Below, in pieces: positions 51,218 through 60,142 of a DNA stretch of 64,000 nt (within the stretch, counting starts at the first letter, position 1; every line of letters starts with the position of its first letter). The position numbers were made by a program, and so were the translations under genes. The notes beneath the pieces were generated by a model. That model did no database searches and was not told the DNA's origin. It saw only the letters and a list, made by a program, of their open reading frames with translations. Source of the DNA: Hymenobacter lapidiphilus. GTDB taxonomy: Bacteria > Bacteroidota > Bacteroidia > Cytophagales > Hymenobacteraceae. Location of the stretch: contig NZ_JABKAU010000016.1 of assembly GCF_013377885.1 (NCBI RefSeq), forward strand, positions 1 to 64,000, in the 5' to 3' direction.

Positions 51218-52546
51218 ATGGACCAGTCAAAGCAGTTCAAAAGGAAGATAAGTGTCCGGCTGCATCCGCGGCTGGCCGAAGCCGATAAGCAGGGCTATTG
51301 CCCGCTGCGGCTTACGGCACGCTGGCACGGGCAGGAAATCCAGGAGAATACCGGCGAGCGGGTACTACCCCAGCGGACGGATAGGCACGGACAGCCGGAG
51401 GAGTTGTGGAGCGCCGGCTCAGGCCGGGCACTACGGGGCCATGATGACTTCGTAGCCATTAACGGCCGGCTGAGCGACTGGGAGCGGGATATTCTGGGGG
51501 CCTTCAACCGGCTTTTCGATGCGGCTCCGTTTCAGAAGGTAGAAAAGAAGGCGCTGCTGGCCGAGCTATTCCCGAAGGCCCGGGTTAAGGCAGCGACACC
51601 GGTGACGCAAAAGGCGGACGACAGCCGCACGTTCCGGCAGGTGCTGGAGGAGTGGAAGGAGCAGAACCGTAACCTGGGCAAGGACTCGCTGCGCAAGTAT
51701 GACCAGCTGGCCACGATGATGGAAAGCTGGCAGCCGGACCTGCGTCCGGAGCAGGTAACGCAGAAGGTGGCCAAGGAATACCAGCAGCACCTGCTGGACC
51801 TGCAGAAGTCGGACGCAACCATCAAGGTACATTTCACTGGCCTGCGCAAGTGCCTTGAGCAGCTGGGCCTGAAGGCAGACATGCCCTGGCTGCAGTATTC
51901 GGCCAAGAACGCGCCGCAGCTGGACCTGGAGATAGAAGAGGTGCGGCGGCTTATTGCGTGGCGGCCAACGGAAGAGCATCTGGCCGAGGAGCGGGACCGG
52001 TGGCTGTTTCAGCTGTTCAGCGGGCGGCGGTACGAGGACCTGGAGAAGTTCGACAAGCGCGAGCGAATTACCCTGCCCCTGGCCGATGGCACTTCGGTGC
52101 CGGCGCTGCTGCACGCGCAGGGCAAGACGGGCAACGATGCGGCGGTGCCCCTCCCTCCTATTGCCGTGCGTATCGGGGAGCGGTGGGGCTGGAAGTTTCC
52201 GGCCCGTACCTGGCAGCAGCGCGGCGAATGGATTAAGGAGGTGGCCCAGCAAGCGGGCCTGACGCGGGAGTGGGACGACCGGTTGATTACGGGCGGTAAG
52301 GTGGTGCATAACTGGCGGCCGGTTCATCAGGTCATCGGGACGCACACGGCCCGGCATACGGCCGGCACGCTGCTTAAGCAGGCGGGCAACGGCAACAAGG
52401 CCTTGGCCAAGCTGGTGCTCGGGCACGCGGAGGAGGACGTGACGGACCGCTACGCCAAGGACAAGGCCCGATTGCTGGCCCCGGCGGTGCTGGAGGCCTG
52501 GCGGAGTATCCTAGGCGAGTGGTACGATAAGGAGCCGGCGACATAG
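51218..52546 (+). CDS. Tyrosine recombinase/integrase of a mobile element
   Basis: A 442-residue phage-type integrase. The N-terminal arm-binding region (1-110) opens with KRKISVRLHPRLAEADKQGY, followed by a SAM-like core-binding domain (about 120-230) and the catalytic domain. Active-site residues are visible: Arg271 in LFSGRRYEDL, His376 and Arg379 in HTARHTAG, His403 in LGHAEED and nucleophile Tyr412 in DRYAKD. The N-terminus and the HTARHT form are typical of Bacteroidota conjugative elements and genomic islands. It lies 187 bp downstream of tRNA-Asn in the same direction, so it probably integrated the following genes at that tRNA. Confidence 0.93.
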   Translation: MDQSKQFKRKISVRLHPRLAEADKQGYCPLRLTARWHGQEIQENTGERVLPQRTDRHGQPEELWSAGSGRALRGHDDFVAINGRLSDWERDILGAFNRLFDAAPFQKVEKKALLAELFPKARVKAATPVTQKADDSRTFRQVLEEWKEQNRNLGKDSLRKYDQLATMMESWQPDLRPEQVTQKVAKEYQQHLLDLQKSDATIKVHFTGLRKCLEQLGLKADMPWLQYSAKNAPQLDLEIEEVRRLIAWRPTEEHLAEERDRWLFQLFSGRRYEDLEKFDKRERITLPLADGTSVPALLHAQGKTGNDAAVPLPPIAVRIGERWGWKFPARTWQQRGEWIKEVAQQAGLTREWDDRLITGGKVVHNWRPVHQVIGTHTARHTAGTLLKQAGNGNKALAKLVLGHAEEDVTDRYAKDKARLLAPAVLEAWRSILGEWYDKEPAT

Positions 52547-52605
52547 CGTATATTCGGCCTGTGTAACGGGAACGAACAAAACTTTGTAGCAGACGCCGGA
52601 GCCTT

Positions 52606-53736
52606 ATGCTTGTGCATGTGAGCCTGTGGGTGGTTTTCCAGGTCTTCTGCCTTGTGCAGGGGCTGACAACCGGCTTGTACCTGCTAACCCGGCGCGGGCA
52701 GCCGGCCGCGGCCCGGTGGCTGGGGTGGTTGGTGCTGGCCCTGACGCTACAGGTGCTGGACTATTGCCTGGCCAGCTCGGGCGTGTACTTCCGGCACAAA
52801 TGGCTGTATTTCACGCCGCTGTTTTTCTCCTGGTGCTACGGCCCACTGCTGTGGGGGGCGGCACGGGCCTGGTATGGCGCCGAGCGGCCGTTATCGGGCT
52901 GGCACTTTGTGCCGGGCGGGGTGCAGCTAGTCTTCTACCTGCTCGTATCGGCCCAGGATTTTAAGACAAAAACGTGGTTCTGGCTGCAGGTCCACAAGCC
53001 CTACACGCGCTACCTGGAATACTACGGGGCAATAGCTTCGGTTTGGATTTACCTGTGGCTGGCCGCCCGGCTGGTGCGGGCACACCAGCGTCGGCCGCGC
53101 TGGCTCTGGTGGGGGCTGCTGGGATTAGCGGTCTTCTACGCCCTAGCCGCCCTCGACCCGCTCGTGAATGAGGGGTATTTGCCGGCTGGGGCCCCGAAGT
53201 TTTATCTGACCAGCCTGCTGTTGCCGGTGCTGGCCTACGCGGCGGCCCTGCTGGGCTGGCTGAAAGGCGGCGCAACCACTCCGGGGCTACCAGTAGGGAC
53301 GACGGTAGCACCACCCGTTGAAGCAACTGCCGGCCTACCCGCCAAGGCCCCCGCCCCGCCCGACTCGGTGCAGCTGGCCCGGCTGGTGCAGGCGATGCAA
53401 ACCGAGGCCCTGTACCGCGACCCTGACCTGTCGCTCGGCTCGCTGGCCCGGCATCTGGACTTGCCTCCCAACACCGTATCACACCTCATCAACGCGGGAA
53501 TAGGCGAAACCTTCACCGAGTGGGTGAACAGCTGCCGGCTGGCTGAGGTAGAGCGCCGGATGCGCACGGCCGATGCCCAGCGCTATACGCTGCTCGCCCT
53601 GGCCCTGGAAGCGGGCTTCAACTCCAAAACCACCTTCAACCGGGCATTCAAAGAGCGTAATGAACTGACGCCCAGTGCGTATAAAAAGAAGTACCAGGCT
53701 ACACTTCGGGACGATACTACGGCGGCCGGGGGCTAG
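52606..53736 (+). CDS. Membrane-anchored AraC-family regulator
   Basis: A 376-residue protein with seven membrane helices (about residues 8-30, 38-58, 66-88, 98-118, 140-160, 168-190 and 200-222) and a Pro/Ala linker. A C-terminal AraC-type pair of helix-turn-helices (about 262-365) has LSLGSLARHLDLPPNTVSHL and ALEAGFNSKTTFNRAFKERN. This architecture occurs in Bacteroidota one-component sensors that perceive an envelope or extracellular signal. The next gene, a serine hydrolase 29 bp downstream, is a likely target or partner. A similar regulator is at 57783. Confidence 0.9.
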   Translation: MLVHVSLWVVFQVFCLVQGLTTGLYLLTRRGQPAAARWLGWLVLALTLQVLDYCLASSGVYFRHKWLYFTPLFFSWCYGPLLWGAARAWYGAERPLSGWHFVPGGVQLVFYLLVSAQDFKTKTWFWLQVHKPYTRYLEYYGAIASVWIYLWLAARLVRAHQRRPRWLWWGLLGLAVFYALAALDPLVNEGYLPAGAPKFYLTSLLLPVLAYAAALLGWLKGGATTPGLPVGTTVAPPVEATAGLPAKAPAPPDSVQLARLVQAMQTEALYRDPDLSLGSLARHLDLPPNTVSHLINAGIGETFTEWVNSCRLAEVERRMRTADAQRYTLLALALEAGFNSKTTFNRAFKERNELTPSAYKKKYQATLRDDTTAAGG

Positions 53737-53765
53737 GTTTACGGCCTCATTCAACCCTTCCATCT

Positions 53766-55595
53766 ATGCGTTGGCTTATCCTGCTCTGCTGTTTCGGCTG
53801 GCCCCTGCTGTTGCGGGCCCAGCCCACGCCGGTTCTACCGGCCACCACTGCCGCCCGCATGGCGGCCGTCGAGCAGGGACTACTGCCCTACGTGCCGGTG
53901 CGGGGCCTGCCGGGCTGGAGTTTGCGCGAGCGGATGCGCTACTACCGGGTGCCGGGCCTGAGCATTGCCGTTATTCACAATTACCGGGTGGAATGGGCCA
54001 AAGGCTACGGCTGGGCCGATACGACCACCCACGCACCGGTTACGCCCGCCACGCTGTTCTCGGCGGGTTCCATCTCGAAGCTGGCAACGGCGGTGGCGGC
54101 CCTGCAGCTGGTGCAGGCGGGGAAACTGAGCTTGGACGCGCCAATCAACTCCTACCTGACGTCGTGGAAGCTGGCGGAAAACGACTGGACCCGCCAGCGG
54201 CCCGTAACGCTCCGCCTGCTGCTGAGCCACCAGGGCGGCACCAGCCAGTCGGCCTACTTCGGCTTCGTGCCGGGCCAGGGGCCGCTGCCTTCCGTAGTGG
54301 ATATCCTGAGCGGGCAGCCGGCGGCCGAAACCCGGCCGGTGGTTGTGAACCGGGAGCCGGGCACGGGCTTCAACTACTCGGGCGGGGGCTACCTGGTGGC
54401 CCAGCTGGCCATGACGGACGCGACCAGGCAGGACTTCACGGCGCTGACTGAGCGGCTACTGTTTCGGCCCCTGGGGATGCGCAACACGACTTTCGCCCAG
54501 CCCCTGCCAGCCGCCTGGCAGCCAAGGGCCGCCTGGGCCTACTCGGAAAACGCCTGGTTCCAAGGCATGCCTTACGTGTACCCGCAACAAGCCCCGGCTG
54601 GCTTATACGCCACGCCTACCGACCTGGCCCGGCTGCTTATTGAAGTGCAGCAGGCGTGCCGGGGCCGGGGTAAGCTGCTGAGCCAGGCAACTGCCCGCGA
54701 ACTACTCAGCCCCCAAGCAGAGGTATCGGCGGGCACCTACCACGAGCAGATGGGCTTGGGCGCGTTCCTGCTCCAACGGGCCGACCAGCAGGGGGATGAA
54801 AGCCGGTATTTCGAGCACACAGGCGTAAACGCTGGGTTTCTGGCCTATGCTATCGGCAGCGTGACGGGGGGCGAGGGCGTGGTGATTATGATGAACCAGG
54901 ATGGCGGGGCCGGCGAGCTGGGCAAAGAGCTCCGGCGGGCGGTGGCCCGGGTGTACGGCTGGCCCGCCTTTTTGCCCCCCACCATCGAGCCGGCGGCCTG
55001 CCCGCCCGCCGTGCTGGCTGGCTACGCCGGGCGCTACCGGCGCGGCCCCGACGAGGTGCTGGCCCTGCGAGCCGAAGACAACCACCTGGTGGAGCGCATT
55101 AATGGGGGCAACGACATTCTGTGCTACCCCGTGGGCGGCGACACGCTGGCCTTCACCGATTTCCCGTTGCGCGGGGTATTCGAGCGGTCGGCGGCCGGAA
55201 GCATCACCGGCTTTCGAATGCTGGGAGCCGATAAGACCATGCCCCGTCTGCCTGAGGAGGAGTTCCTCCCGAATGAGCTGCTGCGCCGGGGTCGGGTGGC
55301 GGAAGCAGTAGCCGGCTACCGCACCCTGAAACTGGGCGAGTATCAGATTACCTACCTCGTTTACGAGCTGCTGAATCCGCGCCAGCCCGGAGGCGCGGAC
55401 CTGGCCGGGGCGAAAGGGCTGCTTGAACTGGCCCGTGAGCAGTATCCCCAATCCGGCATTGTAGCGGCCCGCTGGGGCGACTGGTACGCGCTGGCGGGAG
55501 ACAAGCAGCAAGCCCAGAACGCTTACCGCCTGGCCCTGCGCGACAACCCAAACGACAAAGATTTGCTGGCAAGACTGGCGGCCGTATCGAAGTAA
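53766..55595 (+). CDS. Secreted serine hydrolase, class C beta-lactamase fold
   Basis: A 609-residue penicillin-binding-protein/beta-lactamase-type hydrolase with signal peptide MRWLILLCCFGWPLLLRAQ. The SxxK active site is Ser102-Ile-Ser-Lys105 in FSAGSISKLATAV. The second motif is Tyr204-Ser-Gly in GFNYSGGGYLVAQLA, where most relatives have YSN, and a late HTGVNAGF replaces the KTG box. Residues about 400-510 form a beta-rich domain and the C-terminal 100 resemble a TPR repeat (DWYALAGDKQQAQNAYRLAL). Similar enzymes cleave D-amino-acid peptides or esters; the substrate is unknown. It follows the AraC regulator by 29 bp. Confidence 0.88.
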   Translation: MRWLILLCCFGWPLLLRAQPTPVLPATTAARMAAVEQGLLPYVPVRGLPGWSLRERMRYYRVPGLSIAVIHNYRVEWAKGYGWADTTTHAPVTPATLFSAGSISKLATAVAALQLVQAGKLSLDAPINSYLTSWKLAENDWTRQRPVTLRLLLSHQGGTSQSAYFGFVPGQGPLPSVVDILSGQPAAETRPVVVNREPGTGFNYSGGGYLVAQLAMTDATRQDFTALTERLLFRPLGMRNTTFAQPLPAAWQPRAAWAYSENAWFQGMPYVYPQQAPAGLYATPTDLARLLIEVQQACRGRGKLLSQATARELLSPQAEVSAGTYHEQMGLGAFLLQRADQQGDESRYFEHTGVNAGFLAYAIGSVTGGEGVVIMMNQDGGAGELGKELRRAVARVYGWPAFLPPTIEPAACPPAVLAGYAGRYRRGPDEVLALRAEDNHLVERINGGNDILCYPVGGDTLAFTDFPLRGVFERSAAGSITGFRMLGADKTMPRLPEEEFLPNELLRRGRVAEAVAGYRTLKLGEYQITYLVYELLNPRQPGGADLAGAKGLLELAREQYPQSGIVAARWGDWYALAGDKQQAQNAYRLALRDNPNDKDLLARLAAVSK

Positions 55596-55723
55596 AGTGT
55601 GCTACCAAGTGGAATTGGGTACCGGGTAGCTGACGGCAGGTTCCGGGCGAGATGTTCAGTAGGAAGCCGGGGCGGCAGTGGGGGCCAGCTGGGCTGTAAG
55701 CTGATAGATAATCCACTAACTGC

Positions 55724-56092
55724 CTATTCTTTTGCCATCACTTCGTACCTCATGCTCAAGCTATCCGTGGTCTTATTGGTGATTTTGGCATCAAACTCCG
55801 CCTGACGGGTGCCAAGGTTCCGCACCAAGGCAGCCGAGCCAGCGCTGAAACCAAGCGTAGCTTTCTGGTTTGATTCGAGGCGGCCACGTTCCAGCACGGC
55901 GCCACCAGTTTGGCGCTCGGCAATACTCAAGGGCACTGGACCGCTGTTACGAATGCTTACCTGGAATGCGCCCCGCTGCTGACTGCCCAGCACGAATTGC
56001 TTGCCCGCCTCGATAAGAGTGTGCGACCAGATTGGGCCGAAGGAAGAGCCGCCAATAAGTACGGCAAGCAGCATAATAGATAGTAAGCGCAT
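55724..56092 (-). CDS. Small secreted protein of unknown function
   Basis: A 122-residue protein. The signal-like N-terminus MRLLSIMLLAVLIGGSSFGP lacks a clear Cys and may be a signal anchor or cleaved peptide. The remainder is beta-rich (QQRGAFQVSIRNSGPVPLSI, then ERGRLESNQKATLGFSAGSA) and ends RYEVMAKE. The pattern of an NSG-type turn within an Ig-like strand pair suggests a small beta sandwich. No family is recognised. It follows the S41 peptidase gene by 74 bp on the same strand and may be in its operon. The longer upstream frame overlaps that gene and was rejected. Confidence 0.6.
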   Translation of the reverse strand: MRLLSIMLLAVLIGGSSFGPIWSHTLIEAGKQFVLGSQQRGAFQVSIRNSGPVPLSIAERQTGGAVLERGRLESNQKATLGFSAGSAALVRNLGTRQAEFDAKITNKTTDSLSMRYEVMAKE

Positions 56093-56166
56093 GGTTGTTA
56101 GTTGGTTAAAACGATGTATGAGATGACCGGGCCTCCGGTTGCGCTGAGTCTGAGTGGGTGCTTGCC

Positions 56167-57675
56167 TCACTTGGCGGTGGGGACGGGTGGCCCCGCCGGG
56201 TGCTGCCGGATGTAGCGAAGCGTAAAGTTCATTTCCGCGTCCTCGCCCTGGGCAAGCTGCCGGCCGGTGGGCTGCACGTAGAAATCGGGTAAGCGCCGGA
56301 CCGGGGGCGTCCGGTCCAGCTGCCCGCCGCATAGTAGCGGCAGGTCCAGCAGGATGTGCGAGCTGGGTAGCTCGACCTTGTAGCTCTGGCCGGCGCACAG
56401 CACGTTGCTGTACACGTCGCCGCCGTTCTCTTCACCGATAAACAAGACCTGGCCGCTGGCGCAGCGCTGCCGGTAAAGGTAGTTGACCAGGTAGCTGCTG
56501 GCGGAAAACGTGCCGCCGTTGGTCAGCACGTACAAGTTGCCGGTAAAGGCCTCCACGGCGGGAGCAATCGGGCGGGTGTCGGCAAATTTCGGCTTCATTA
56601 TCAGGGAAGTGTCGTTCAACAGGAACTGGCCGGGGTCGGACGCAAAAGCCTTGAATTCGTCGGATAAGTCGCGGGCGTAGGCCTGGGTGGTAAAGCGGCG
56701 GCCGGGCACCCGGTTGAAGCCCATAGGGGTGAAAGGCTGAGTAGTGAGCCGGGCGAACAGGTATTCCGCGTAGCCGTCGCCGCCGCCTTCGTTGCTCCGC
56801 ACATCCAGTACCAGGTGCCGGGTGCCCCGCTGGCGCAGGTCGGCGACCACGCTGTCGATGAACGGCTGAAATTGCTGCCCGCGGTTCTCAATAAAGCCTT
56901 TGAAGAAGCTGCCTACCTTTAGGTAGGCGACTCCTGGGGCCAGCGTGGACTGGTAGCGTAAAGGTTTGGCGTACTGGCTGATGCTCCGGCCCGTGCGGGC
57001 CTGGTAGGTTTGCGCCAGTTGGGCGGGCAGCTGGCCCCGCACTTCTACCTCGCGCCGGGAGCCCGCCAACCGGAGCCGGAAGGCAGTAGCATCGGGGTAC
57101 AGCAGCTGGTAGAGGAAGTGGAAGTAGTAGTACTCCGACAGCATGTAATACTTGAAGGTTGTATTACGTCCATCGGCCGGCATGTACGGCGCCATCGTGG
57201 CCAGCAACTCGGCGACGCGCACGCCATTAATGGCGACGATTTCCACGCCGGCCGGTACGACCTGCTCCGCGCTGCAATCCTGCTGCAAGTAGAGGCGCTG
57301 GCTGAGGATGCGCACCTGCAGCGGCAGGTACGGTCGCGTGGGCTGCAGGGCCCGGAGCCGGTAGTCGGCCGCGTGCCCGGGCAGGTCGATACGCGAATGA
57401 CCGTGACGCAGGAGAGTGAGCAGGTAGCGGAGCTTAAGATAGTAGGCCTCGCGGGTGGCGGCAGGCCGGAATGTGCGGGCCACGCTGTCGCACTGCCGCG
57501 CCAACTCGGCCGGCCGGATATAGTAGGTGAGGCCGCCGTGCGCTTCCTGGAGAGCCGTGCGGAAAATAGCAAAGTCGCTTTGCTGCTCGGATACGGACAG
57601 TTGGGCCAGGGCCGGGGAAGTGGGCCATAGCCAGCAAAGCAGGTGCAGGCACGGCAGCAGGTAACGGTAGGGCAT
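56167..57675 (-). CDS. S41-family (tail-specific-like) peptidase
   Basis: A 502-residue secreted protease. The signal peptide ends at SPALAQ. An N-terminal helical region (EQQSDFAIFRTALQEAHGGL) precedes a PDZ-like part (residues about 105-160; QVVPAGVEIVAINGVRVAEL). The catalytic domain has VAYLKVGSFFKG, HLVLDVRSNEGGGDGYAEYL, and nucleophile Ser in YVLTNGGTFSASSYL; FIGEENGGD replaces the classic Lys region. It resembles the Bacteroidota S41 branch more than CtpA. The ATG at 57675 gives a normal signal length. It is preceded by the AraC regulator at 57783 on the same strand (107 bp), echoing the regulator-hydrolase pair at 52606. Confidence 0.88.
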   Translation of the reverse strand: MPYRYLLPCLHLLCWLWPTSPALAQLSVSEQQSDFAIFRTALQEAHGGLTYYIRPAELARQCDSVARTFRPAATREAYYLKLRYLLTLLRHGHSRIDLPGHAADYRLRALQPTRPYLPLQVRILSQRLYLQQDCSAEQVVPAGVEIVAINGVRVAELLATMAPYMPADGRNTTFKYYMLSEYYYFHFLYQLLYPDATAFRLRLAGSRREVEVRGQLPAQLAQTYQARTGRSISQYAKPLRYQSTLAPGVAYLKVGSFFKGFIENRGQQFQPFIDSVVADLRQRGTRHLVLDVRSNEGGGDGYAEYLFARLTTQPFTPMGFNRVPGRRFTTQAYARDLSDEFKAFASDPGQFLLNDTSLIMKPKFADTRPIAPAVEAFTGNLYVLTNGGTFSASSYLVNYLYRQRCASGQVLFIGEENGGDVYSNVLCAGQSYKVELPSSHILLDLPLLCGGQLDRTPPVRRLPDFYVQPTGRQLAQGEDAEMNFTLRYIRQHPAGPPVPTAK

Positions 57676-57782
57676 GGGGTACTGGGGAAGCAAGTGAGGC
57701 TGACCACGGTGGCCAGCTATGCCCCAAGGTACCGGCTACCCCTAATTTAATGGCCCTATTCCATACAATGGGCCGTCCCAAT

Positions 57783-59045
57783 TCATGTATTGGGACGGGT
57801 AACGTCGCTGGGTGGATATCCAGCCAGCTTTTTAAAGACGCGGTTGAACGTTGACTTTGAATTGAAACCGCAATCAAAGGCGACGCCCACCAGCGAGTAG
57901 TGGGCGTAACGGGGGGAGGCTAGCCGCTCGGTAGCGGCCCGCACCCGGTAGCCATTTACAAAGTCGCTGAAATTGCAGCCGCAGCCGGTATTGATAACCC
58001 TTGACAGTATTCCCGGCGTCACGTGCAGGGCCTGGGCCAACTCGGCCAGCGTCAACTCCGCCCGCAGCCAGGGCTGCTCAGTCTCCATAAAATGCACTAG
58101 ATGGTCACGGTGTGCCAGTAGTTCTGAGGGCAACGATGCCAGGCCAGCCGAGGCCTGTTCGGCTCCTTCCTCGACTGCCGAGACAGAGGCAGTAGTCACC
58201 GCAAGTGGCTGCTTCAGGCTAGTCGCTGGGGGGAGAGTTAGCGGTGCGGGGCTGGTAAGCGGGAGTGGGCTGCTGGCCGCGGCGTAGTTGGCTTGTAGTC
58301 CTACCACGATGAGGCCATATACCAGACAACCCTGCACGACGTAAAAGTACCAGGCTGATTGGTAGTTGAGCGACAATGCCTCGTTGAGGCCGGTGAATAG
58401 CAGCCCCAGCCCCAGGCTGGCTACCTGTAGCAGCAGAATTTGCCGCAGTCCGGCGAAACGCAGCCGCTCCGGGTTGGAGAAATTATCGTTGAGGTAGCGG
58501 TAGTAGCGGCGGTAGTCCGCCAGCACGCGCAGGGTGTAGACCAGCAGGAGTGCGTAGCCAGCTAAGGCTAACGGCAGTTCCAGGTAGCCAAGCAGGGTGG
58601 CGCCGTAGCCTTTGGTTCCGAAGAAGTCAGGCAGCGGCCGCTGGCGCACGCCGCGCCACCACCCCAAATCGTAAGCAGCAACAGCAGCGAATAAAGTTAT
58701 TTGCGCAAGGCCCGGCAGCAGGTGCCGCAGTGCCGGGCGCTGGTAAAAGGCCGGTCGGGTCAGGCTACGGAAATAGAGGTAGTAGACCGGCCCCATCAGT
58801 AGCCCTAGCTGCCACGGCATGTAGAACATGAAGGTGGAGTAGCTGTCGTGGCTATCGTACCAACCTGCGAAGCCCAGCATCCACTGCGCTACGCTGAGGG
58901 TGGGAAGCAGGATAAGCACAGCTAGCCAGACGTCAGACCCGACAGCGTGGCGGACAGCCCTAATCAGAAGCCAAGCCACTGCTGCCAGGCCGGTTACTAC
59001 AAAAGGGAGGAGTAGGGAGCTATAAAGTCCAAATCGGAAAAACAT
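57783..59045 (-). CDS. Membrane-anchored AraC-family regulator
   Basis: A 420-residue protein with seven or eight membrane helices over the first 260 residues (YSSLLLPFVVTGLAAVAWLL onward). A linker and a C-terminal AraC domain (about 310-415) follow: ELTLAELAQALHVTPGILSR and AFDCGFNSKSTFNRVFKKLA. It has the same architecture as the regulator at 52606 (CGFNSKSTFNRVFK against AGFNSKTTFNRAFK) but a different N-terminal sensor sequence. It lies upstream of the S41 peptidase on the same strand. Four 11-bp direct repeats at 59167-59210 lie upstream of its start. Confidence 0.9.
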   Translation of the reverse strand: MFFRFGLYSSLLLPFVVTGLAAVAWLLIRAVRHAVGSDVWLAVLILLPTLSVAQWMLGFAGWYDSHDSYSTFMFYMPWQLGLLMGPVYYLYFRSLTRPAFYQRPALRHLLPGLAQITLFAAVAAYDLGWWRGVRQRPLPDFFGTKGYGATLLGYLELPLALAGYALLLVYTLRVLADYRRYYRYLNDNFSNPERLRFAGLRQILLLQVASLGLGLLFTGLNEALSLNYQSAWYFYVVQGCLVYGLIVVGLQANYAAASSPLPLTSPAPLTLPPATSLKQPLAVTTASVSAVEEGAEQASAGLASLPSELLAHRDHLVHFMETEQPWLRAELTLAELAQALHVTPGILSRVINTGCGCNFSDFVNGYRVRAATERLASPRYAHYSLVGVAFDCGFNSKSTFNRVFKKLAGYPPSDVTRPNT

Positions 59046-59166
59046 CGGGCCGCAAGTAAATACATCAGCCGCAAATGGAGTTACTACGGGCTAACCCTGG
59101 CGACAGGATAGCTTAACTGTATTATCCGAATAAGTGCTGGCAAATAGCTTGAGCGCCTGGTTTTGA

Positions 59167-59210
59167 ACTGCCTGCCTACTGCCTGCAGACTGCCTCCGTC
59201 CTGCCTGCAG
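59167..59210. repeat. Four 11-bp direct repeats (iteron-like)
   Basis: ACTGCCTGCCT, ACTGCCTGCAG, ACTGCCTCCGT and CCTGCCTGCAG follow without gaps. The 11-bp period keeps them on one DNA face. They lie between the AraC gene (start 59045) and the HTH gene (stop 59228), inside the putative element. Confidence 0.75.
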
Positions 59211-59227
59211 CCCCGGTTGGATGCCGC

Positions 59228-59422
59228 CTACTTTCCATTGAGGGCAGCGGCGACTTCGGCCTCCGGCAGGCGGGTGTAGGCGCAGAACTCAGCTATCGAA
59301 ACGTAGGCCCGGGCGGGCTTGCGCAGCTGGGTGCGGATGCGCTGCAACAGGCGCTTGCCGGCGTCGTAGCCGGTGCCGGTAAGTTGGGCAACGTCTTTGG
59401 GGTAGAGGCAAACCTGGGGCAT
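59228..59422 (-). CDS. Small helix-turn-helix protein
   Basis: A 64-residue protein. LYPKDVAQLTGTGYDAGKRL is a MerR/excisionase-like helix-turn-helix start, and SIAEFCAYTRLPEAEVAAAL forms a second helical unit. Small proteins with this layout are common in Bacteroidota and often encode DNA-binding factors of mobile elements; the role here is not shown. Its 3' end lies 18 bp from the 11-bp repeats, which could be its binding sites, though no test can be made by eye. Confidence 0.65.
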   Translation of the reverse strand: MPQVCLYPKDVAQLTGTGYDAGKRLLQRIRTQLRKPARAYVSIAEFCAYTRLPEAEVAAALNGK

Positions 59423-59480
59423 GTTGGGGCGAATTGGGACTAGTTGGGCAGACGAATATACAACGGTAAAAAGCCGGTTG

Positions 59481-59488
59481 TAGGTTCG
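59481..59488 (+). promoter_or_regulatory. Probable -7 box of the nuclease gene, leaderless spacing
   Basis: TAGGTTCG, a one-base variant of TAnnTTTG, ends 4 nt before the ATG at 59493. Confidence 0.5.
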
Positions 59489-59492
59489 CGAT

Positions 59493-60077
59493 ATGAAAGT
59501 TAAAGCACTGTATATCAGCCGGTGGTTGCTCCTGGTTGCCGCCGGTTTCGGGTTAAATGAAGCGGATGCTCAAATGGTGACTACTGTGCGGCCGACTCTC
59601 ATCCTGCCCAAGGAGGAAGTCGGGCGGGTGGTGCGGGTGGTGGATGCCGATACCTACGACGTGCTGGCCGGGAGCGTGGTGTACCGGGTGCGGCTGCTGG
59701 GCGTGGACGCGCCGGAACGGGACCAACCCTTCGGGCAGCAGGCGGGCGAATCGGTGGCGCGGCTGCTCACGCCTGCACGGCAGGTACTACTCGGGCGGCG
59801 CGGTGTGGACCTGTACGGGCGGACGCTGGCCACGCTACGACTGCCGGTAACCGGTGGGCCGGCCCTAGCGCTGGACTCGCTGCTGGTGGTAAGGGGCTGG
59901 GGCTGGGCCTGGGACCCCAGGCACCGGATACCCGGGCGGGCTGCGCAACAGGCCTCCGCCTTGGCCGCCCGGCGCGGGCTCTGGAAGTGTGGGGCAGTGG
60001 GCGTGCTCACGCCGCGGCAGTGGCGGCAATTCAACTACAAAAACAAGCGGCGCTACGGGGTGGGCTGCACCTGGTAG
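59493..60077 (+). CDS. Secreted thermonuclease-like (SNase) protein
   Basis: A 194-residue protein with a signal peptide ending near NEADAQ and an OB-fold SNase domain. Catalytic residues match S. aureus nuclease: DADTYDV (calcium Asp), Arg and Glu in VRLLGVDAPERD, and Arg in DLYGRTLATLRL. It degrades DNA or RNA using calcium. The C-terminal 40 residues, with WKCGAVGVLTPRQWRQFNYK, are basic and may bind nucleic acid; many SNase genes are plasmid- or element-borne. It is the first plus-strand gene after the AraC/S41 unit. Confidence 0.88.
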   Translation: MKVKALYISRWLLLVAAGFGLNEADAQMVTTVRPTLILPKEEVGRVVRVVDADTYDVLAGSVVYRVRLLGVDAPERDQPFGQQAGESVARLLTPARQVLLGRRGVDLYGRTLATLRLPVTGGPALALDSLLVVRGWGWAWDPRHRIPGRAAQQASALAARRGLWKCGAVGVLTPRQWRQFNYKNKRRYGVGCTW

Positions 60078-60142
60078 CAAGGTCGCGCAAGCGCAAGCAG
60101 CCACAGCACAACGGATTTTTCAACCCTTAACAACTTACTACT

